Part shown: piece by piece, positions 62,880 to 64,000 of the stretch
Layout of the letters: each line of letters opens with the position of its first letter
Position numbering within the stretch: the first letter of the stretch is position 1
Assembly: GCF_004364175.1 (NCBI RefSeq)
Contig: NZ_SNZW01000001.1
Location: forward strand, 1-64,000
Direction of reading: 5' to 3'
Length of the DNA stretch: 64,000 nucleotides
Source: Maribacter caenipelagi
GTDB taxonomy: Bacteria; Bacteroidota; Bacteroidia; Flavobacteriales; Flavobacteriaceae
Position numbers and translations under genes: made by a program
Notes under the pieces: model-generated
What the model was told of the DNA's origin: nothing
Seen by the model: the letters and a program-made list of their open reading frames with translations, nothing else
Database searches by the model: none

Positions 62880-64000
62880 ATGAAAAATATTTCTATAACA
62901 ATGCTATTCGCATTGTTGGTGCAATTTACATACGCACAGAACACATTACAGGGCACTATTAATAGTCAAGATGACCAAAAACCATTAGAACAGGTCGCCA
63001 TTTATTTTCCTCAATTAGAAAAAGGGACAGTTACAAATGCTGATGGTTATTATGAAATCAACAATTTACCTTTGGGTAAGTTTAAGATTGTTATTTCATA
63101 TATAGGCTTTCAAACTTATTCTCAAACGGTTGAAATTAATGAAAATAACACCCAACTATCTCTCAATTTGGCTCCAAGTGCTATAGAAATGGAAGAGGTA
63201 ATTGTTTCTACACCATTTCACAAACTTCAACGTGAAAATGTTATGAAAGTTGAAAGAACCAGCATTAAAGATTTAAAATCTTCTGGTGCCATAAATCTCT
63301 CTGAAGGTATTACGATTATACCTGGTGTAGAAAGTGTATCTACAGGGGTTGGAATCGGAAAACCCGTTATTAGAGGTTTAAGTTCTAATAGAGTACTAAC
63401 GTATACGCAAGGTATTCGTTTAGAAAATCAGCAATTTGGTGATGAACATGGTTTAGGAATTAGTGATGCCGGTATCGAAAGTGTAGAGGTTATAAAAGGT
63501 CCAGCCTCTTTATTATACGGTTCAGATGCACTCGGTGGAGTTTTATATTTAAATCCTGAAAAGTTTGCAAATTCTAATGAAGTGGAAGGTGATGTTAATT
63601 TAAATTACTTTACCAATACTCAAGGCTATAATGGTAATGCCGGATTTAAGGCTTCTTCAGAAAAGCTAAAATTTCTACTTCGTACAGGTGGCAGTTCTCA
63701 TGTTGATTACAAAACTGGCAACAATCAGAGAGTTACCAATTCCAGATTCAATGAAAAAGATTTAAAAACAGGTTTGGCATATCAATTAGCGCATTTTAAA
63801 ACCGAGTTACGATACAATTACAATAATTCTGAATTAGGTATACCAGAAGAAATTGGCGAACAAAGCACCAGTCGAACTGCTGTTGAACCGTTTCAAGACA
63901 TTACCAGCCATATTATAAGTTCTAAATCCAATTTCTACTTTAACAACTCTAGTCTTCAAGCTATAATTGGGTATACACGAAATGACAGAAAAGAATTTGA
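62880..64000 (+). CDS. TonB-dependent receptor, 5' part (cut by window end)
   Basis: The gene is open at the window end; about 373 codons are present. It starts MKNISITMLFALLVQFTYAQ, a signal peptide, then a carboxypeptidase-regulatory domain (LQGTINSQDDQKPLEQVAIY, FQTYSQTVEINENNTQLSL). The plug (about 115-220) includes KPVIRGLSSNRVLTYTQGIR and SLLYGSDALGGVLY. It lies 49 bases downstream of the His-rich protein gene and is probably in the same operon. A metal-type ligand is suggested by that neighbour, not proven. Confidence 0.9.
   Translation, partial: MKNISITMLFALLVQFTYAQNTLQGTINSQDDQKPLEQVAIYFPQLEKGTVTNADGYYEINNLPLGKFKIVISYIGFQTYSQTVEINENNTQLSLNLAPSAIEMEEVIVSTPFHKLQRENVMKVERTSIKDLKSSGAINLSEGITIIPGVESVSTGVGIGKPVIRGLSSNRVLTYTQGIRLENQQFGDEHGLGISDAGIESVEVIKGPASLLYGSDALGGVLYLNPEKFANSNEVEGDVNLNYFTNTQGYNGNAGFKASSEKLKFLLRTGGSSHVDYKTGNNQRVTNSRFNEKDLKTGLAYQLAHFKTELRYNYNNSELGIPEEIGEQSTSRTAVEPFQDITSHIISSKSNFYFNNSSLQAIIGYTRNDRKEF

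Overview
The window looks like chromosomal DNA of a marine-type member of the Flavobacteriaceae (phylum Bacteroidota). The evidence is an AT-rich sequence, promoters with the -7 motif TAnnTTTG, a PorX regulator of the type IX secretion system, fused LpxC-FabZ, HisIE and HisB enzymes, TonB-dependent receptors with carboxypeptidase-regulatory N-terminal domains, and many small Bacteroidota-only lipoproteins. I saw no rRNA or tRNA gene, prophage, IS transposase or CRISPR array.

Region by region. (1) 1-2050 is a small accessory patch: a 55-aa membrane protein, a DUF3667 protein and a lipoprotein, separated by degenerate hairpin elements that resemble cassette-type repeats. (2) 2059-7312 holds a DUF4249 lipoprotein with its TonB-dependent receptor, then a secreted GH2 glycosidase. 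(3) 7392-10510 holds a divergent VOC protein / HxlR regulator pair with two candidate operators, an outer-membrane protein with a coupled 59-aa gene, an acetyltransferase and a methyltransferase. (4) 10522-19981 (minus strand) is a complete histidine operon, hisG-D-C-B-H-A-F-IE, interrupted by a GNAT enzyme, a DinB protein and an Asp/Glu racemase, and carrying several families of short repeats. It is preceded by an unannotated 17-aa leader peptide with five His codons and a terminator, which is a classic attenuator. (5) 20061-30817 (minus) holds a prohibitin and a VWA membrane protein, fabG, sucD, and the lipid A block (lpxD, lpxC-fabZ, lpxA, efp, a second lpxD) led by an HD phosphohydrolase.

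(6) 30904-38547 holds porX, tsaE, a small secreted peptide, alanine dehydrogenase, proline dehydrogenase and aroB. (7) 38544-42741 holds a second DinB protein, an Lrp regulator, an M14 peptidase divergent from an XRE regulator with a perfect 22-bp palindrome between them, a lipoprotein and a TerC protein. (8) 42859-51436 holds a sterol-desaturase-like protein, mscL, topoisomerase IV (parC, parE), cbpA-cbpM and ychF. (9) 51639-56404 is a sigma factor / FecR / TonB-receptor surface-signalling cassette. (10) 56464-61571 holds a methyltransferase, a ferredoxin, a LuxC-like acyl-CoA reductase, serC, serA and a DUF937 protein. (11) 61640-64000 holds small membrane or lipoprotein genes, then a His/Cys-rich membrane protein directly before a TonB-dependent receptor that runs off the window end.

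Most of the window is core metabolism. The least-described items are the his attenuator, the inverted repeat doublets that add coding sequence to two his-operon proteins, the XRE and HxlR operators, and the His-rich protein/TonB receptor pair. All family names come from reading the protein sequences without database searches.
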